A stretch of 64,000 nucleotides of DNA from an uncultured Parafilimonas sp. (GCA_903882935.1 CAIRZB010000071.1:62001-126000), one strand, 5' to 3'. Counted from the first letter of the stretch, positions 55,864 to 64,000 are shown. Numbers and translations: made by a program. The notes: a model not told the origin generated them from the sequence alone.

Positions 55864-55871
55864 TATGTTTG
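55864..55871 (+). promoter_or_regulatory. Candidate -7 box before the SIMPL gene
   Basis: TATGTTTG matches TAnnTTTG exactly, 43 bases before the ATG. A TTG at 55837-55839 is 24 bases upstream, slightly too far. Confidence 0.3.
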
Positions 55872-55914
55872 GGTAGCTGTGTTTGTTTTTGCAACTTGTG
55901 TAAAAATCAACACC

Positions 55915-56649
55915 ATGAAACTCAATTTAACCCTTACAGCTATGGCCTGCTGCCTACTGTTAACCGTTGCCGCACAGGAAAAGCCACCCGCCCAAAAATC
56001 AATTACCGTAACGGGCACAGCCGAGGCCGAAATTATACCCGATGAAATTTATGTGCAGGTTGACCTGCGCGAATACGACAAACGCGGGATAGGCAAAATT
56101 GACATAGAGGCCATTAAAACAAATTTTCTGTCCGCCTGCAAAAGCATAGGCTTGGGCGACAGCAATGTAAGCGTACAAGCCTACCAAGGTGCCGACAATT
56201 ATTGGCAGTACCGGAGGGGTAAGAAAAAGGACCCCGACCTTAAGGCCAGCATAACCTACTGGGTTAAGGTAAACAATACCCAAAAGCTTGACGAGCTGGT
56301 TGATAAATTAGATGATGAGGCCACGCAGAATTTTAGCATTGCCAAAACAGCCTACAGCAAACAAACAGAATTGAAAAAGCAACTAAAAATAGAGGCTATT
56401 AAAGCCGCGAAAGCGAAGGCTGTATACCTAAGTGAAGCGATTGATGAGCATATTGGCGGCGCACTTACCATTAGTGACGTAAATGAAACGATAGACGCTG
56501 ATAACAATGTATCAATTTCTCAATTTTATGCCAACAGTACTAACTTTCGCTTCAAGCCTTCATCAGCCGACGGGAATGCCGCAGGCAGTGTTGGTTTTAA
56601 AAAGATAAAATTTCAATTCCAAGTGAGTATCGTGTTTGCACTGAAATGA
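55915..56649 (+). CDS. SIMPL-domain periplasmic protein
   Basis: 244 residues from the ATG at 55915, where MKLNLTLTAMACCLLLTVAAQ is a signal peptide. The SIMPL (DUF541) domain fills the rest: KSITVTGTAEAEIIPDEIYVQVDLREYDK is the typical opening, IEAIKTNFLSACKSIGLGDSNVSVQAYQG follows, and LKIEAIKAAKAKAVYLSEAIDEHIG is the late helix. Family members such as BP26 form oligomeric rings in the periplasm; their role is unclear. It is divergent from plsC. Confidence 0.88.
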   Translation: MKLNLTLTAMACCLLLTVAAQEKPPAQKSITVTGTAEAEIIPDEIYVQVDLREYDKRGIGKIDIEAIKTNFLSACKSIGLGDSNVSVQAYQGADNYWQYRRGKKKDPDLKASITYWVKVNNTQKLDELVDKLDDEATQNFSIAKTAYSKQTELKKQLKIEAIKAAKAKAVYLSEAIDEHIGGALTISDVNETIDADNNVSISQFYANSTNFRFKPSSADGNAAGSVGFKKIKFQFQVSIVFALK

Positions 56650-56796
56650 GTTTGGGGGCTTTGTAGCGTTTATTTCCCCGACGCCCTTCTTCATGTCACC
56701 ATAACTATTAGTACAAGTAAAGGGGCAATTAGTGAGGTTGGCATATTGCTAAATTTCTCCAGATGGGTTATATTCGCCACTCAACAAGCTTTTTTT

Positions 56797-57216
56797 ATGG
56801 GCCATATATATGCTGATGTAGAATTGATAAACGCCGAAGACATAGGCTTAGCAAGGCGTTACATTATAGGGGAAGATGAAATAAGGCGCGTGCATTGCAA
56901 CATGTTGGTAGACACAGGCGCATACAACCTTTGCATTAACGAAAGTATACAGGCGCAATTGCAATTGCCCTTTATAGAACAGCGCACAGCCCAAACCGCT
57001 GACGGGCGTTTTGTTACCTACGATGTTGTTGGGCCAGTGCACTTAAAATTTAAAAACCGGAACACAATATGCACGGCCATGGTGTTGCCCGGTGACAACG
57101 AGGCATTATTGGGGGTAATACCCCTGGAAGACATGGACGTGTTGATACACCCGCTAAGGCAGGAACTGATAGTACACCCCGACCATCCCTATATGGCGCA
57201 GATGAAATTAAAGTAA
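56797..57216 (+). CDS. Clan AA (retroviral-type) aspartic protease-like protein
   Basis: 139 residues from the ATG at 56797. A single pepsin-like half: the catalytic triad is Asp39-Thr-Gly in NMLVDTGAYNLCI, the second hydrophobic motif is in MVLPGDNEALLGVIPLEDMDVLI, and the chain ends HPDHPYMAQMKLK. It would need to dimerise to be active, like retroviral proteases. It has no signal peptide. The start follows an AT-rich leader. It lies 86 bases upstream of mutS2 but seems to have a separate promoter. Confidence 0.82.
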   Translation: MGHIYADVELINAEDIGLARRYIIGEDEIRRVHCNMLVDTGAYNLCINESIQAQLQLPFIEQRTAQTADGRFVTYDVVGPVHLKFKNRNTICTAMVLPGDNEALLGVIPLEDMDVLIHPLRQELIVHPDHPYMAQMKLK

Positions 57217-57266
57217 CATGTCCCCTCATTCCCAAATACCCAAAGCATAAATGCCCAATACCCCCT

Positions 57267-57274
57267 TACCTTTG
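57267..57274 (+). promoter_or_regulatory. Candidate -7 box before mutS2
   Basis: TACCTTTG matches TAnnTTTG exactly, 28 bases before the mutS2 start. No clear -33 box was found. Confidence 0.35.
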
Positions 57275-57302
57275 CCGCGAAAAAATTATGTTGAGGTAGC
57301 AG

Positions 57303-59405
57303 ATGAAGTTATATCCCGAAACGGCTGATGTACAGTTGGAGTTTGACAAAGTAAAGGCATTATTAACGGAGCATTGTAAAACCGAGTATGCCAAAACCAA
57401 GGCAGGCAGCCTGCGTATACACACCCGCATTGACTATATTGAGCTGGAGTTGCAGCAAAGCCACGAATTTAAACTGCTGGAGGAACAAAGCCAATATTTC
57501 CCCAACGACTATACCATAAACATAAGCCGCGACATTAAACTGCTGGGCATACCCGGTGCCACCCTTGGCGGCGAGCAATTTATACAAATACGTAAGCTGG
57601 CAGACAGCATAGAAAAAATTTTCCGCTGGTTTGACAACGAGCGCCGGTTAGCCTACCACGCCCTTAGCCAGGTGATAAAAGACACTTATTACGAAAAAGT
57701 AATTATTGAACTAATTGATGAGGTGTTGGATGAAACCGGCAATGTAAAAGACAATGCCAGCCCCGACTTAGAACGCATACGCATGAGCCTGTACCGCAAG
57801 CGCAACGAGCTGCGGCGCACGTTTGAGAAGGTAATTGCCCGCCTGGCAAAAAGTGGCTACACGGCAGACATTGACGAAAGTTTTAGCAACGGCCGCAGGG
57901 TTGTTGCCGTATTTTCTGAACATAAGCGGCAGGTAAAGGGCATTCTGCATGGAGAGAGCGACAGCCGGAAAACGGCCTTTATTGAGCCGGAGGAAACCAT
58001 TGAACTGAACAACGAAGTGTGGAGCCTGGAGAACGACGAACGGAAGGAAGTACAACGCATCTTAAAAAACCTAACCGCGCGCCTGTCAGTCTACAGCAGC
58101 CTGCTGAACACATACTTGGAGGTGGTAGGCGAGTACGACTTTATTCGCGCTAAGGCCCGGCTGGGTATGGACATGCGGGGCAATTACCCCAACGTTACCG
58201 ACAGGGCACATATTGAACTGAAAGATGCATACCACCCACTTTTGTACCTTTATAACCAGCGCAGCAAGAAAAAAACCATACCGGTTAACCTTACGCTGGA
58301 TGAAAAAAGCCGTATTTTGGTTATCAGCGGGCCCAACGCAGGTGGTAAAACGGTTACCATGAAAACCATTGGGCTTAACCAAATGATGTTGCAAAGCGGC
58401 TTGCTGGTGCCGGTGCAGCCAACATCGGTCATGGGCGTTTTTAAGCAGCTATTCATTCATATTGGCGACACGCAAAACCTGGAGTTTGAGCTGAGTACCT
58501 ACAGCAGCCACCTGATGCACATGAAGTTTTTTATTGAGCGTGCCAATGGTAAAACCTTGTTTTTTATTGACGAACTTGGCAGCGGCAGCGACCCCAACTT
58601 AGGCGGTGCCTTTGCAGAGGTAATTATGGAGGAGCTTAGCCGCAGGCACAGCTTTGGCATAGTAACCACGCACTACCTTAACCTAAAGGTAATGGCCAAC
58701 CATACCATCGGCATAATAAACGGCGCCATGGCGTTTGACGAAGTGAACCTGCAGCCCTTGTATAAACTAACGGTGGGCAAACCCGGCAGCTCGTACACGT
58801 TCTCCATCGCGGAACGCATCGGCCTGCCGCCGAACCTGATAAAAAGGGCCAGGGCATTGGTGGAAGAAGACCATTTTAGGCTGGATAAGCTGCTAAACCG
58901 CACTGAGCAAGACTTACAAAAGCTGGATGTGGAGAAAAAAGAGCTGCAAAAAGCCCTGAAAGAGAACGAAAGGCTGAAAAAAGAGATGGAGACGGTGATT
59001 GACAAAGAGAAGCACCGGCAGCAGGTGGAACTGCTGAAGCACCAAAACGTTATTAGTGAGGAGCGTATAAATTACTTGAAAGATACAGAACGAAAACTTA
59101 AGCAAATAGTACTGGACTGGCGGAAAACCGATGACAAGGCCCAGGTTATAAAGCATTTGCAGAACGTGTTGTTTAAGCAAAAAGACCACGTAGCCACCAA
59201 CAAACTGGCCAAAAAAGCCGATAGCAAATACAACGAAACCAATGCCGCCATTACAGTTGGCGTAAAGGTTAAAATGAAAAAAAACCACCAAATTGGTGAG
59301 GTAAAAGAAATACGTGGTAAGCGGGCCGTTGTGCAGATAGGCTTGCTGCCCATGAGTGTAGAATTAAGCGATTTGATAGTTGTTGAAGAAAAAGTTATTG
59401 CATAA
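57303..59405 (+). CDS. mutS2: MutS2-family DNA-binding ATPase without Smr domain
   Basis: 700 residues. The core/lever domain covers about 1-300, with RRVVAVFSEHKRQVKGILHGESDSRKTAFIEP. The ATPase has Walker A GPNAGGKT (343-350), Walker B TLFFIDELGSGSDPNLGG and the signature HSFGIVTTHYLNLK. A long charged coiled coil (about 525-600) follows, then a KOW-like domain (KVKMKKNHQIGEVKEIRGKRAVVQIG). The chain stops at 700, so the C-terminal Smr nuclease of typical MutS2 (about 780-800) is missing. MutS2 acts on recombination intermediates or stalled ribosomes rather than in mismatch repair. Confidence 0.93.
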   Translation: MKLYPETADVQLEFDKVKALLTEHCKTEYAKTKAGSLRIHTRIDYIELELQQSHEFKLLEEQSQYFPNDYTINISRDIKLLGIPGATLGGEQFIQIRKLADSIEKIFRWFDNERRLAYHALSQVIKDTYYEKVIIELIDEVLDETGNVKDNASPDLERIRMSLYRKRNELRRTFEKVIARLAKSGYTADIDESFSNGRRVVAVFSEHKRQVKGILHGESDSRKTAFIEPEETIELNNEVWSLENDERKEVQRILKNLTARLSVYSSLLNTYLEVVGEYDFIRAKARLGMDMRGNYPNVTDRAHIELKDAYHPLLYLYNQRSKKKTIPVNLTLDEKSRILVISGPNAGGKTVTMKTIGLNQMMLQSGLLVPVQPTSVMGVFKQLFIHIGDTQNLEFELSTYSSHLMHMKFFIERANGKTLFFIDELGSGSDPNLGGAFAEVIMEELSRRHSFGIVTTHYLNLKVMANHTIGIINGAMAFDEVNLQPLYKLTVGKPGSSYTFSIAERIGLPPNLIKRARALVEEDHFRLDKLLNRTEQDLQKLDVEKKELQKALKENERLKKEMETVIDKEKHRQQVELLKHQNVISEERINYLKDTERKLKQIVLDWRKTDDKAQVIKHLQNVLFKQKDHVATNKLAKKADSKYNETNAAITVGVKVKMKKNHQIGEVKEIRGKRAVVQIGLLPMSVELSDLIVVEEKVIA

Positions 59406-59466
59406 ACAACTTTTTTATATACTTTTAATCAGCTTTTGTTAAAATTAATCTTGCAAAATAGTTACC

Positions 59467-59865
59467 ATGCCCGTATTCCATAAAGTATTGTTGGTGGAGG
59501 ATGACCCTATAACGATCCTTGTTTGTAAACGAACCATTGAAATTGCCGGTTTTGCAAGTGAGGTAAAATCTGTGGTAAACGGACAAGAGGCGATTGACTA
59601 CCTGAAGGAAGCTGCTAAGCAGCCCGACCTTATCCTTCTTGATTTGAATATGCCTATTTTAAACGGCTGGGAATTTTTGGATTGGTTCGGCACTTGGGTA
59701 ACACAATTGCCGCACATGCCGGCGGTTTACATACTTTCCTCCACCGTTGACCCCGAGGACCAGCGTAAGGCCATGGAATACCCCAACGTGAGGGGCTTTA
59801 TTTCCAAACCGCTTACCCGGGAGCATTTGGGTAATTTGGCCAAAGAGTTCCACACGGTATTGTAA
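59467..59865 (+). CDS. Single-domain CheY-like response regulator
   Basis: 132 residues, a lone receiver domain. The acidic pocket is in LLVEDDPITILVCKR, the phospho-acceptor is Asp59 in LILLDLNMPILNGWEF, the switch residue is in YILSSTVDPED, and the Lys is in ISKPLTREH. No output domain is present, so it must act by protein contact or in a phosphorelay. No histidine kinase or flagellar gene lies nearby. It is 61 bases after mutS2 and probably has its own promoter. Confidence 0.92.
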   Translation: MPVFHKVLLVEDDPITILVCKRTIEIAGFASEVKSVVNGQEAIDYLKEAAKQPDLILLDLNMPILNGWEFLDWFGTWVTQLPHMPAVYILSSTVDPEDQRKAMEYPNVRGFISKPLTREHLGNLAKEFHTVL

Positions 59866-59942
59866 AAATCTACTCGCAAACTACATTTTATTGAGTATTA
59901 CTTCATTCGCAAACCATTACAACTTGGTGGCTGCCGACTGAA

Positions 59943-59995
59943 GTAGAGCCATAAAAAGGCGGCAAACACTGTTTGCCGCCTTTTTATGGCTCTAC
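59943..59995. terminator. Perfect 25-base hairpin, probable terminator
   Basis: Arms of 25 bases (59943-59967 and 59971-59995) pair without mismatch around ACT. The inner part is GGCGGCAAAC/GTTTGCCGCC, flanked by A-run and T-run. It is unusually long for a terminator. It lies 78 bases past the CheY-like gene. Confidence 0.65.
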
Positions 59996-60116
59996 ATGTT
60001 TGTACAATCCAAATGTTGCTGCTATAATATGTGTACAAGGAGGTGCAATCCAAATTCATCCAGCCTTGCGAACGCGGCAACAAGAGGGTATAACCCTTTT
60101 CCCACTATCGGTGACC

Positions 60117-60390
60117 AATTATTTGCAGACGAATATAAGTATGCACCGTAATAGCGAGCCGCGCACACGCAAACCAAAGCCACATGCTGTGTAAAAGCGG
60201 CGTGGCTATCTGCCTGTACCCGCCAGAAGGTATTGCGGCGTGTAGAGTGTGCCGCATGTGGTAGATGGCTGCGTGCAAAAACGTTTCGTGTTTGGGCAGA
60301 TAGCCACGCCCGCTTTGGGCTTAAACTAGATTCGGTTAACATACGCGCTGGCTCGCTGTGACGGTTAGACTGTATTGGCTTACCCCAAAC
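60117..60390. repeat. Two inverted copies of an interspersed repeat
   Basis: CGTGGCTATCTGCC (60201-60214) is the reverse complement of GGCAGATAGCCACG (60295-60308). Further out GCGAGCCGCGC (60151-60161) faces GCGCTGGCTCGC (60344-60355). The right copy also matches 6858-6960. The 80 bases between the arms contain GCGGC...GCCGC. The gap 59866-60697 holds no gene that I can support. Confidence 0.65.
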
Positions 60391-60471
60391 AAGAAAAGAG
60401 ACATGTTTTTAACCCCACTGATTATCAACCGTTTGTCGAAGGGTTAAATATAATTGTCGCAGATTGCGCTT

Positions 60472-60604
60472 GCCCCATCGGGGCTACCTATTTGTAGAAT
60501 AATCAACAAACATTGTTTTGCCCCCTTGTGGGGCTACCCGCTAAGTTTTACGGGTAGCCCCACAAGGGGGCAATGTGAAATATCTTTGCCGTTTCTACAA
60601 ATAG
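60472..60604. repeat. Composite palindromic element, copy 2
   Basis: It consists of a small hairpin GCCCC-ATC-GGGGC (60472-60484), CTACCTATTTGTAG (60484-60497), a spacer, a central hairpin with perfect 23-base arms (60518-60540 and 60551-60573, including GGGGCTACCCG), a spacer, and CTACAAATAG (60595-60604). The right-hand outer hairpin seen in copy 1 is missing. Confidence 0.85.
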
Positions 60605-60697
60605 TTAGTGCCTAAGGCAAAGGCAAGCTGAATTTGGCTTGTACCGGCACAAGGCAGGTATTTTTAATGGTCTGCAATTTATCGTATTTTGCATACC

Positions 60698-62338
60698 ATG
60701 AACCGATTGCTACTTTCCCTGCTTACCACAATTGCACTCCAAGTTACCGGCCATGCCCAAAAGGGCGCGGGCCAATCATACTTTGTTAGCCCCACCGGCA
60801 ACGATGCCAACACCGGTACCAGCAAAGCCCAAGCATGGCAAACCATCAACAAAGTAAACGGTATTACGTTGCACGCAGGCGACAGGGTGCTGTTTGAAGG
60901 CGGCAAAACCTTTGCCGGCTCCCTTGTGCTGGACAGCCTGGACGGCGGCCTGCCGGGAAAACCAGTGGTAATATCTTCCTACGGCAGCGGTATGGCCGTG
61001 ATTGATGCGGGCAATGCCAATGGCATTACCAGTGCCGACTGCGCCTACCTAAAAATAGCCCGCCTACAAGTAAAAGGCAGCGGGGTGGAAAGTAATACTG
61101 GCACAGGCATATTGTTAAGCGCCAACAGCGTAAATAAAACCTGTAAGGTTATTGTGGTGGATGGCTGCATAGCCGAGGGGTTCCATAACTTTGGCATACT
61201 CATCAGTTGTGGGGAAGCTGACGCGGTAAAAGGTATGGACAGGGTTACCATCAGCAATTGCGTTGCCACGGCCAATGGCGAGGGCGGTATATCGTCCATC
61301 GGCAGCCAAACAGCCTTCCACCTAAAGCATATACGCATAACACATTGCAGGGCATTTTTAAACAAAGGCATTCCCGAAAAAACCGATGGGCACAGCGGCA
61401 ACGGCATAGTAATGAGCGGGGTAAGGCACCTACTGGTTGACAGTTGCCTGGCTTATGAAAACGGGGCCCTAAACAATTGCAGCGCAGGCGGCCCTGTGGG
61501 TATATGGATTTGGGTTTGCCAAGATGCCGTGATTGAGCATTGCGAAAGCCACCACAACCATGCCGGGCTTAACAAAGACGGCGGCGGGTTTGACATTGAC
61601 GGTGGGTGCAGCAACTGTACCATACAATACAATTACAGCCACGACAACGAGGGCGCGGGCTACCTGCTGGCCGAATACGGCGCAGGGCTGCCGTTTGCCA
61701 ACAACACCATCCGCTTTAACATAAGCCAGAACGACGGGCGCAAAAACGGCTACGGCGGCATTGCCTTTTGGGGCGTTAGTGATGCTTTTAAGGTTACCAA
61801 TACCTATGTGTACAACAACACGGTTTTTGTAAACGGTAAAAACCTGGTAAACGGTAGGCCCGCCGCGGTAATGACCATGGGCAACCAACTAAGCCACGTG
61901 CTGGTGGCCAACAATGTTTTTATAGCCGCAGGCGGGGCAAGGCTGCTTAACAGCGACACACCGTTGGATACTGCCGTTATTTATTTTGCCGGCAACAACT
62001 ACTATAGTACGGGCAACCCCAACGCCTTTAACTACAACAACACGCTGTTGCAGGGCGTTGCAGAATGGCAGGCCGCCAGCCCCATGCAGGAAACTGTACA
62101 GGGGCGCAACGTGGCGGTGTTAGCCAGCCCTTGCTATGCGCAGGCGGGCTTTGGCCCGCTGGCCAATTACTTACAACCGCTCGCGGGCTTGGCTGCCTAC
62201 CGCTTACAGCCCGGTAAAAAACCCGCTGCCGGTATTGGCCTGGCCACATTGTTTGGCATTGATACCGGCAAGCACGATTTTTTTGGCACGCCCCTTGCCA
62301 AGCAAAACCGCAACAAGGCGGGGGCCGTGGTTGAATGA
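60698..62338 (+). CDS. Secreted right-handed beta-helix protein
   Basis: 546 residues from the ATG at 60698. A signal peptide (ends GHAQ) precedes YFVSPTGNDANTGTSKAQAWQTINKV, the usual opening of parallel beta-helix polysaccharide lyases and related enzymes. Many short helix turns follow (VDGCIAEGFHNFGILISCG, NCTIQYNYSHDNEGAGYLLAEYGAG). The last 90 residues form a tail with Pro/Gly. Such proteins cut or bind pectin or other uronic-acid polymers. No catalytic set was identified, so the activity is open. Confidence 0.85.
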   Translation: MNRLLLSLLTTIALQVTGHAQKGAGQSYFVSPTGNDANTGTSKAQAWQTINKVNGITLHAGDRVLFEGGKTFAGSLVLDSLDGGLPGKPVVISSYGSGMAVIDAGNANGITSADCAYLKIARLQVKGSGVESNTGTGILLSANSVNKTCKVIVVDGCIAEGFHNFGILISCGEADAVKGMDRVTISNCVATANGEGGISSIGSQTAFHLKHIRITHCRAFLNKGIPEKTDGHSGNGIVMSGVRHLLVDSCLAYENGALNNCSAGGPVGIWIWVCQDAVIEHCESHHNHAGLNKDGGGFDIDGGCSNCTIQYNYSHDNEGAGYLLAEYGAGLPFANNTIRFNISQNDGRKNGYGGIAFWGVSDAFKVTNTYVYNNTVFVNGKNLVNGRPAAVMTMGNQLSHVLVANNVFIAAGGARLLNSDTPLDTAVIYFAGNNYYSTGNPNAFNYNNTLLQGVAEWQAASPMQETVQGRNVAVLASPCYAQAGFGPLANYLQPLAGLAAYRLQPGKKPAAGIGLATLFGIDTGKHDFFGTPLAKQNRNKAGAVVE

Positions 62339-62577
62339 TTGGTTTGATTGCACCGCATATATGGGGATAACTTGTATCGTTTTTATTATCAACAGGTTAC
62401 GGGTTTTTTATAAAGCAATTACCCAAAAAAGCAACCCCGCTTTTAAACAGGTGTTTATATTTGCAGGTCGCTATACCGTTAGCTATAACAGGCTGTATGG
62501 CGGTAAAATTGGCTTTTTACAAAGGATACGGTGCGCAAATGACTGACAAGCGTTTTAAAAAAAGAGGAGGAAAAATT

Positions 62578-62850
62578 ATGTATTCTTATTCGTTGCTGGA
62601 ACCCGAGTGCTATTACCTTGTGCAGGAATTAGAAAACGACCCCGCCCTTATTTTGTTGCAAGTAAAAGTGGTAAGCGACAGTTGCATGTACGTTAGTAAG
62701 TACAAAGAATGTTTGGTGATAGAATGGAAACGTAAAACCGACCCCATTTTTGACATCGTTGAACTGCTGGGCGACGATGCGGTTAAAAAATGGAAGGATG
62801 CCTACTACAACAGCGAAGATGCCTACAATTATGAAGAAGGTGAGGAATAA
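62578..62850 (+). CDS. Small acidic protein of unknown function with a strong Shine-Dalgarno site
   Basis: 90 residues, MYSYSLLEPECYYLVQELEND to EDAYNYEEGEE, with no membrane segment and no known domain. It is rich in Tyr, Glu and Asp. The start is decided by AGAGGAGG at about 62563-62570, 7-8 bases upstream; this is an almost perfect ribosome site, rare in Bacteroidota, where genes seldom rely on it. Open reading upstream to 62461 is not needed. It lies 36 bases before the tRNA-Val promoter. Confidence 0.75.
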   Translation: MYSYSLLEPECYYLVQELENDPALILLQVKVVSDSCMYVSKYKECLVIEWKRKTDPIFDIVELLGDDAVKKWKDAYYNSEDAYNYEEGEE

Positions 62851-62862
62851 GTAGAAAAAAAA

Positions 62863-62893
62863 TTTGGTAGAAATATTCAGCCCCTTATCTTTG
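62863..62893 (+). promoter_or_regulatory. Promoter of tRNA-Val, exact Bacteroidota type
   Basis: TTTG (62863-62866), 19 bases, then TATCTTTG (62886-62893). Both boxes match the consensus exactly, and the tRNA begins 19 bases later. Confidence 0.8.
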
Positions 62894-62912
62894 CACTCCC
62901 GAAACGGAAAAA

Positions 62913-62987
62913 GGGAGTTTAGCTCAGCTGGTTTAGAGCATCTGCCTTACAAGCAGAGGGTCGGCGGTTCGATCCCGTCAACTCCCA
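62913..62987 (+). tRNA. tRNA-Val (anticodon TAC)
   Basis: A full cloverleaf is seen. The acceptor arms are GGGAGTT/AACTCCC, the D stem GCTC/GAGC, the anticodon stem TCTGC/GCAGA with loop CTTACAA (TAC at 62948-62950), and the T arm GGCGG-TTCGATC-CCGTC with one G-U pair. The discriminator base is A. The next bases are CAG, so CCA is not encoded. A terminator follows within 50 bases, so it is a single-gene unit. Confidence 0.97.
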
Positions 62988-63315
62988 CAGAACTGAAAAT
63001 GAATGGCTTAGGTAGTTACCTAGGCCATTTTTAGTTTTGGGCGGGTGGACTAAATTCGTAACAAATGAACTCCCCCTTATAATTCTGCCTTGACCCGTTT
63101 AATATACGCTTTATGAAAATGTAAATTTTAAGGAATATTATTTAAGCACTTGGCGCCTTAATGCATTTGCTCGACAAACAGCTCCGCCTGTGGCAGAGCA
63201 AGCATTTTATACCGCGCAAAGATGCCAAGCCGCTCAGCAAAAATTACCATTGCAAAATACCTGTCAAAGTAGAATTAATTAAGCTGTATCAGGGATTTTG
63301 CGTTCTCAACGCAGC
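62988..63315. other. Region between tRNA-Val and the AbiEii gene
   Basis: It contains the tRNA terminator (63002-63035), then AT-rich sequence with no supported gene. I looked for a second copy of the tRNA 3' end as an attachment site and did not see one here. Confidence 0.5.
63002..63035 (+). terminator. Terminator after tRNA-Val
   Basis: AATGGCTTAGGTA (63002-63014) pairs with TACCTAGGCCATT (63017-63029), one G-U pair, followed by TTTAGTTTT. Confidence 0.75.
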
Positions 63316-64000
63316 TTAAATGCCATTTTTACCATCCTCAATCTTCAGCTTTTCTGACAGGTCGTGAAAATACCTTGGCGACCAGATGGCCAAGCGGTCT
63401 TGGTTTGGGATAAACCTCCGCATATCATCTTTTACCCTTTCCATATTTACCGCATCTATTTTCTGCCTTAGCAGCGCTCTAAATTCCTCCTCGGTCATCG
63501 TACCGCTCTTCCAGTCGTTGCTGGCCCTGGCCCGTAAAAGGAAATGCGAAAGTCTTAGGGATATCCCTTTTTTAATATACCATTCCATGTCGTACCAGTC
63601 GCGCCCTTTAACATTGTTCTGCCATTGCCGAAAAAGCAAAGCATGCATCTTGCCTGCAAAAAGGTCGGGCAAGGCAAAACACTTTACATAAAAAGAGAAA
63701 GGCCGTGTCAATAGCTTTTCTTCTGTTTCAAAACCTAACGGCGGTCGTTTGTCTACTTCTATCTTAATTTTAATATTGGCTACCTGCCCCATGCCTTGTT
63801 GCGGGAGAATCCCCTCCAATATCAGTTCCTTCCAAATGGTTTCCGACTTTATAAATGCCGATTCAACGTTTGTTTGCGCTGTCTTAGCTTTTTCACGAAT
63901 AGAAACCTGCATCCCTTGGGAACTAAATTCTGTAATAATTGCTTCCAGGTAGGGTTGAAAGGAAAAGCCTGGCTCTTCTGCGAGCAAAGAAAAGTCAAGG
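63316..64000 (-). CDS. AbiEii/AbiGii-type nucleotidyltransferase toxin, cut by the window edge
   Basis: 227 residues are visible and the frame stays open to the edge, beginning LDFSLLAEEPGFSFQPYLEAI. The DLDFS-type Asp motif of the nucleotidyltransferase fold lies right at the edge. IKIEVDKRPPLGFET and YVKCFALPDLFAGKMHALLFRQWQNNVKGRDWYDMEWYI are conserved family blocks, with the Lys and Asp of the type IV toxin. The C-terminal helical part ends KIEDGKNGI. AbiEii toxins modify tRNA 3' ends and pair with an AbiEi antitoxin, which would lie beyond the edge. Confidence 0.85.
   Translation of the reverse strand, partial: LDFSLLAEEPGFSFQPYLEAIITEFSSQGMQVSIREKAKTAQTNVESAFIKSETIWKELILEGILPQQGMGQVANIKIKIEVDKRPPLGFETEEKLLTRPFSFYVKCFALPDLFAGKMHALLFRQWQNNVKGRDWYDMEWYIKKGISLRLSHFLLRARASNDWKSGTMTEEEFRALLRQKIDAVNMERVKDDMRRFIPNQDRLAIWSPRYFHDLSEKLKIEDGKNGI

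Overview
The window reads as the chromosome of a member of the Bacteroidota, most likely a Chitinophagaceae-like soil or water organism. The evidence is a SusC/SusD pair, a type IX secretion (gliding-motility) C-terminal domain, an FG-GAP/ASPIC lipoprotein, LytS/LytTR and propeller-type hybrid sensors, type 3 ProRS, a Smr-less MutS2, and promoters of the TTTG / TAnnTTTG type, best seen before tRNA-Val. The family assignment is inference from gene content. No phage, transposase, CRISPR array or rRNA was seen.

Layout. 0-7 kb: divergent SpoIIM/RDD membrane proteins with the start of a further membrane-cluster gene at the left edge, a DUF5362 protein, proS, a small lipoprotein and a FadL-like porin. 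7-18 kb: a large surface lipoprotein (FG-GAP/ASPIC), a T9SS cargo protein and the SusD-SusC operon. 18-30 kb: miaA, an NtrC-like regulator without a DNA-binding domain, a TonB receptor-GH51 arabinofuranosidase operon, pdhB, a serine hydrolase, GH53 galactanase and an M23 peptidase divergent from alaS. 30-45 kb: alaS, two orphan antitoxin-like genes (HicB, DUF433), a second M23 peptidase, a LytS/LytTR two-component pair, a 1392-residue hybrid sensor, a second serine hydrolase and a CPBP protease. 45-64 kb: rocD, a CarboxypepD_reg protein, GH95, four small or poorly known genes, amidohydrolase, PlsC, SIMPL protein, aspartic protease, mutS2, a CheY-like protein, a beta-helix protein, a small acidic protein, tRNA-Val(TAC), and an AbiEii toxin gene running off the right edge.

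Together the carbohydrate genes (SusCD, TonB receptor, GH51, GH53, GH95, beta-helix protein) suggest use of arabinogalactan- and fucose- or galactose-bearing plant polysaccharides, but they are scattered over about 50 kb rather than joined in one locus.

The most unusual material is intergenic. It includes arrays with a strict 7-base period in two loci, with inverted partners; a composite palindromic element present twice; another interspersed repeat present three times; a spot that can fold into two mutually exclusive hairpins; and two identical palindromic sites 21 bp apart in front of the LytS/LytTR pair.
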